A stretch of DNA of 5,565 bases. Origin: an uncultured Slackia sp. (lineage in GTDB: Bacteria > Actinomycetota > Coriobacteriia > Coriobacteriales > Eggerthellaceae). Positions 4,472-5,565 of the stretch are shown here, in pieces; positions within the stretch are counted from its first letter, which is position 1, and each line of letters begins with the position of its first letter. A program made the position numbers and the translations under genes. The notes below the pieces were generated by a model that was not told the origin of the DNA, searched no databases, and saw only the letters and a list, made by a program, of their open reading frames with translations. The stretch covers positions 1 through 5,565 of the forward strand of contig USEZ01000125.1 of NCBI GenBank assembly GCA_900553775.1, in the 5' to 3' direction.

Positions 4472-5565
4472 ATGAACGAAACATTGCTCGACACGTTCAA
4501 ACTGGGATTCGGCTGCATGCGATTGCCGCTGCTTGACGAAAACGATCCCGCCAGCATCGACATCGAACATTTCAAACGCATGGTCGACGCCTTCATCGAA
4601 GGCGGCGGAACCTATTTCGACACCGCCTTCGTCTACCACGACGGCGCCTCGGAGGCAGCGCTTCGCGAAGCGCTCGTGAAGCGCTATCCGCGCGAGGCGT
4701 ACACCATCGCCACGAAATGCCTTGCCTGGGCCGCCCCCGATGCGCAGACCGCGCAATCCAACCTGCAGACCTCCCTCGACCGGCTGGGAGTCGATTACGT
4801 CGATTTCTATCTGCTGCACAACGTAGGCGGGGCGCGCACGGCGAAATTCGACGAATACGGCATGTGGGATTTCGCCCGAGAGATGAAAGCGCAGGGCAAG
4901 ATCGGCAACGTCGGATTTTCCATCCACGACGGAGCTGATGCGCTCGATGCGCTCCTGACGGAACATCCCGACATGGATTTCGTGCAGCTGCAGGTCAATT
5001 ATCTCGATTGGGACGATCCTGTCGTTCAGTCGAGGCGCTGCATGGAAACGGCGCGAAAACACGGCGTTCCCGTCGTGATCATGGAGCCCGCCCGCGGAGG
5101 ACGGCTGATCGACCTGCCCGAGCGCGTGGCAGACACCTTCAAGCAGGCGGCGCCCGACGAAAGCATCGCGTCGTGGGCATATCGGTTCTGCTACGGCTTG
5201 CCGGGCGTGATCGCCGTGCTTTCGGGCATGTCGACGCTCGAGCAGGTGGAAGAAAACCTCTCCGACTACAGGGAATACGGCGCCGCGCCGTTTTCGAGCG
5301 ATGAACAGCGCGCCTTCGACGCGGCCGTCGAGGCGCTGCATGCCGTGGAAACCGTCCCCTGCACGAACTGCCGCTACTGCGTGAAAGACTGCCCGCAGGG
5401 CGTGGCCATCCCCGAGATCATGAGCCTGCTGAACCTCGAGCTCATGACCGGCAACCGCGCCTTCGCGAAGGGCCTCTACTCGTGGCAGGCCGTGAAGCCG
5501 GCCTCGGAGTGCATCGCCTGCGGTGCCTGCGAGTCCATGTGCCCCCAGAGCATCGACATCGTCCG
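4472..5565 (+). CDS. Aldo/keto reductase with C-terminal 2x[4Fe-4S] ferredoxin-like module (partial at right edge)
   Basis: The frame is open from ATG 4472 to the window edge: 364 residues seen, probably only a few tens short of complete. The N-terminal barrel has the aldo/keto reductase tetrad Asp50 (YFDTA), Tyr55, Lys82 (ATKC) and His116 (LLHN). An opening LGFGCMRLP (11-19) and a late STLEQVEENL (254-263) are typical of the family. Then come two cysteine clusters, C297-x2-C300-x2-C303-x3-C307-P and C347-x2-C350-x2-C353-x3-C357-P, each fit for a [4Fe-4S] cluster. Such fusions are common in anaerobes and are mostly annotated only as oxidoreductases; they may couple reduction of a carbonyl or similar substrate to ferredoxin-like electron transfer. 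The substrate is unknown. No export signal is seen, so it is likely cytoplasmic. The ribosome binding site is weak (AAAGGG, 4462-4467, four bases before ATG). Third codon positions become markedly more G/C in the ferredoxin part. Confidence 0.94.
   Translation, partial: MNETLLDTFKLGFGCMRLPLLDENDPASIDIEHFKRMVDAFIEGGGTYFDTAFVYHDGASEAALREALVKRYPREAYTIATKCLAWAAPDAQTAQSNLQTSLDRLGVDYVDFYLLHNVGGARTAKFDEYGMWDFAREMKAQGKIGNVGFSIHDGADALDALLTEHPDMDFVQLQVNYLDWDDPVVQSRRCMETARKHGVPVVIMEPARGGRLIDLPERVADTFKQAAPDESIASWAYRFCYGLPGVIAVLSGMSTLEQVEENLSDYREYGAAPFSSDEQRAFDAAVEALHAVETVPCTNCRYCVKDCPQGVAIPEIMSLLNLELMTGNRAFAKGLYSWQAVKPASECIACGACESMCPQSIDIV

Noticed and set aside
4189..4596. Upstream extension of the hydrolase by up to 136 codons
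   Set aside because: The extension is low-complexity and basic, overlaps the aldo/keto reductase start and its promoter, and lacks a ribosome binding site; ATG 4188 has GGGGAGGG at ideal spacing.
3932..5341. A 469-codon minus-strand frame crossing the hydrolase start and antisense to the aldo/keto reductase
   Set aside because: The opposite strand encodes an intact catalytic tetrad and two [4Fe-4S] motifs. The minus frame shows no family motif and overlaps the real hydrolase gene in another frame.

Overview
The window is high-GC DNA with four protein-coding genes in the order regulator(-), flavoprotein reductase(+), hydrolase(-), aldo/keto reductase(+). I see no rRNA, tRNA, CRISPR array, transposase or phage gene. 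The gene content suggests an anaerobic gut actinobacterium of the class Coriobacteriia, family Eggerthellaceae (Eggerthella, Gordonibacter, Adlercreutzia or Slackia-like). The reasons are a Tat-exported FMN/FAD fumarate-reductase-like enzyme facing a divergent membrane-embedded regulator of the LuxR type, and an aldo/keto reductase with a C-terminal 2x[4Fe-4S] module. This placement is inferred from gene style, not from a marker gene.

Positions 1-578 (-) hold the N-terminal, membrane-spanning part of the regulator; its expected DNA-binding end lies off the left edge. A 485-base divergent intergenic region (579-1063) follows. It contains an AT-richer patch, a perfect 17-bp palindrome (850-866) and a long, potentially structured leader. 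Positions 1064-2980 (+) encode a 638-residue secreted reductase: Tat signal, FMN-binding domain with a covalent-flavin motif, then an FAD-binding reductase domain. The residues expected for fumarate chemistry appear to be replaced, so the electron acceptor is probably not fumarate. The pair is plausibly a substrate-responsive respiratory module, in which the regulator controls an extracytoplasmic reductase for one organic acceptor.

The reductase gene converges on a minus-strand gene (3247-4188) for a 313-residue alpha/beta hydrolase of the monoacylglycerol lipase/lysophospholipase type. The 266-base gap between them carries three stem-loops. One is a perfect 38-nt palindrome followed by a T-run on the minus strand, which makes it the hydrolase terminator.

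The hydrolase diverges from an aldo/keto reductase (4472 to beyond the right edge), seen through its catalytic tetrad and both cysteine clusters. In the 283-base gap between them is a promoter with 19-bp spacing, of MerR-regulated appearance. Its core is enclosed by an 11-bp perfect inverted repeat, the most striking unexplained structure in the window. The hydrolase and the aldo/keto reductase have no evident functional link to the respiratory pair beyond adjacency.
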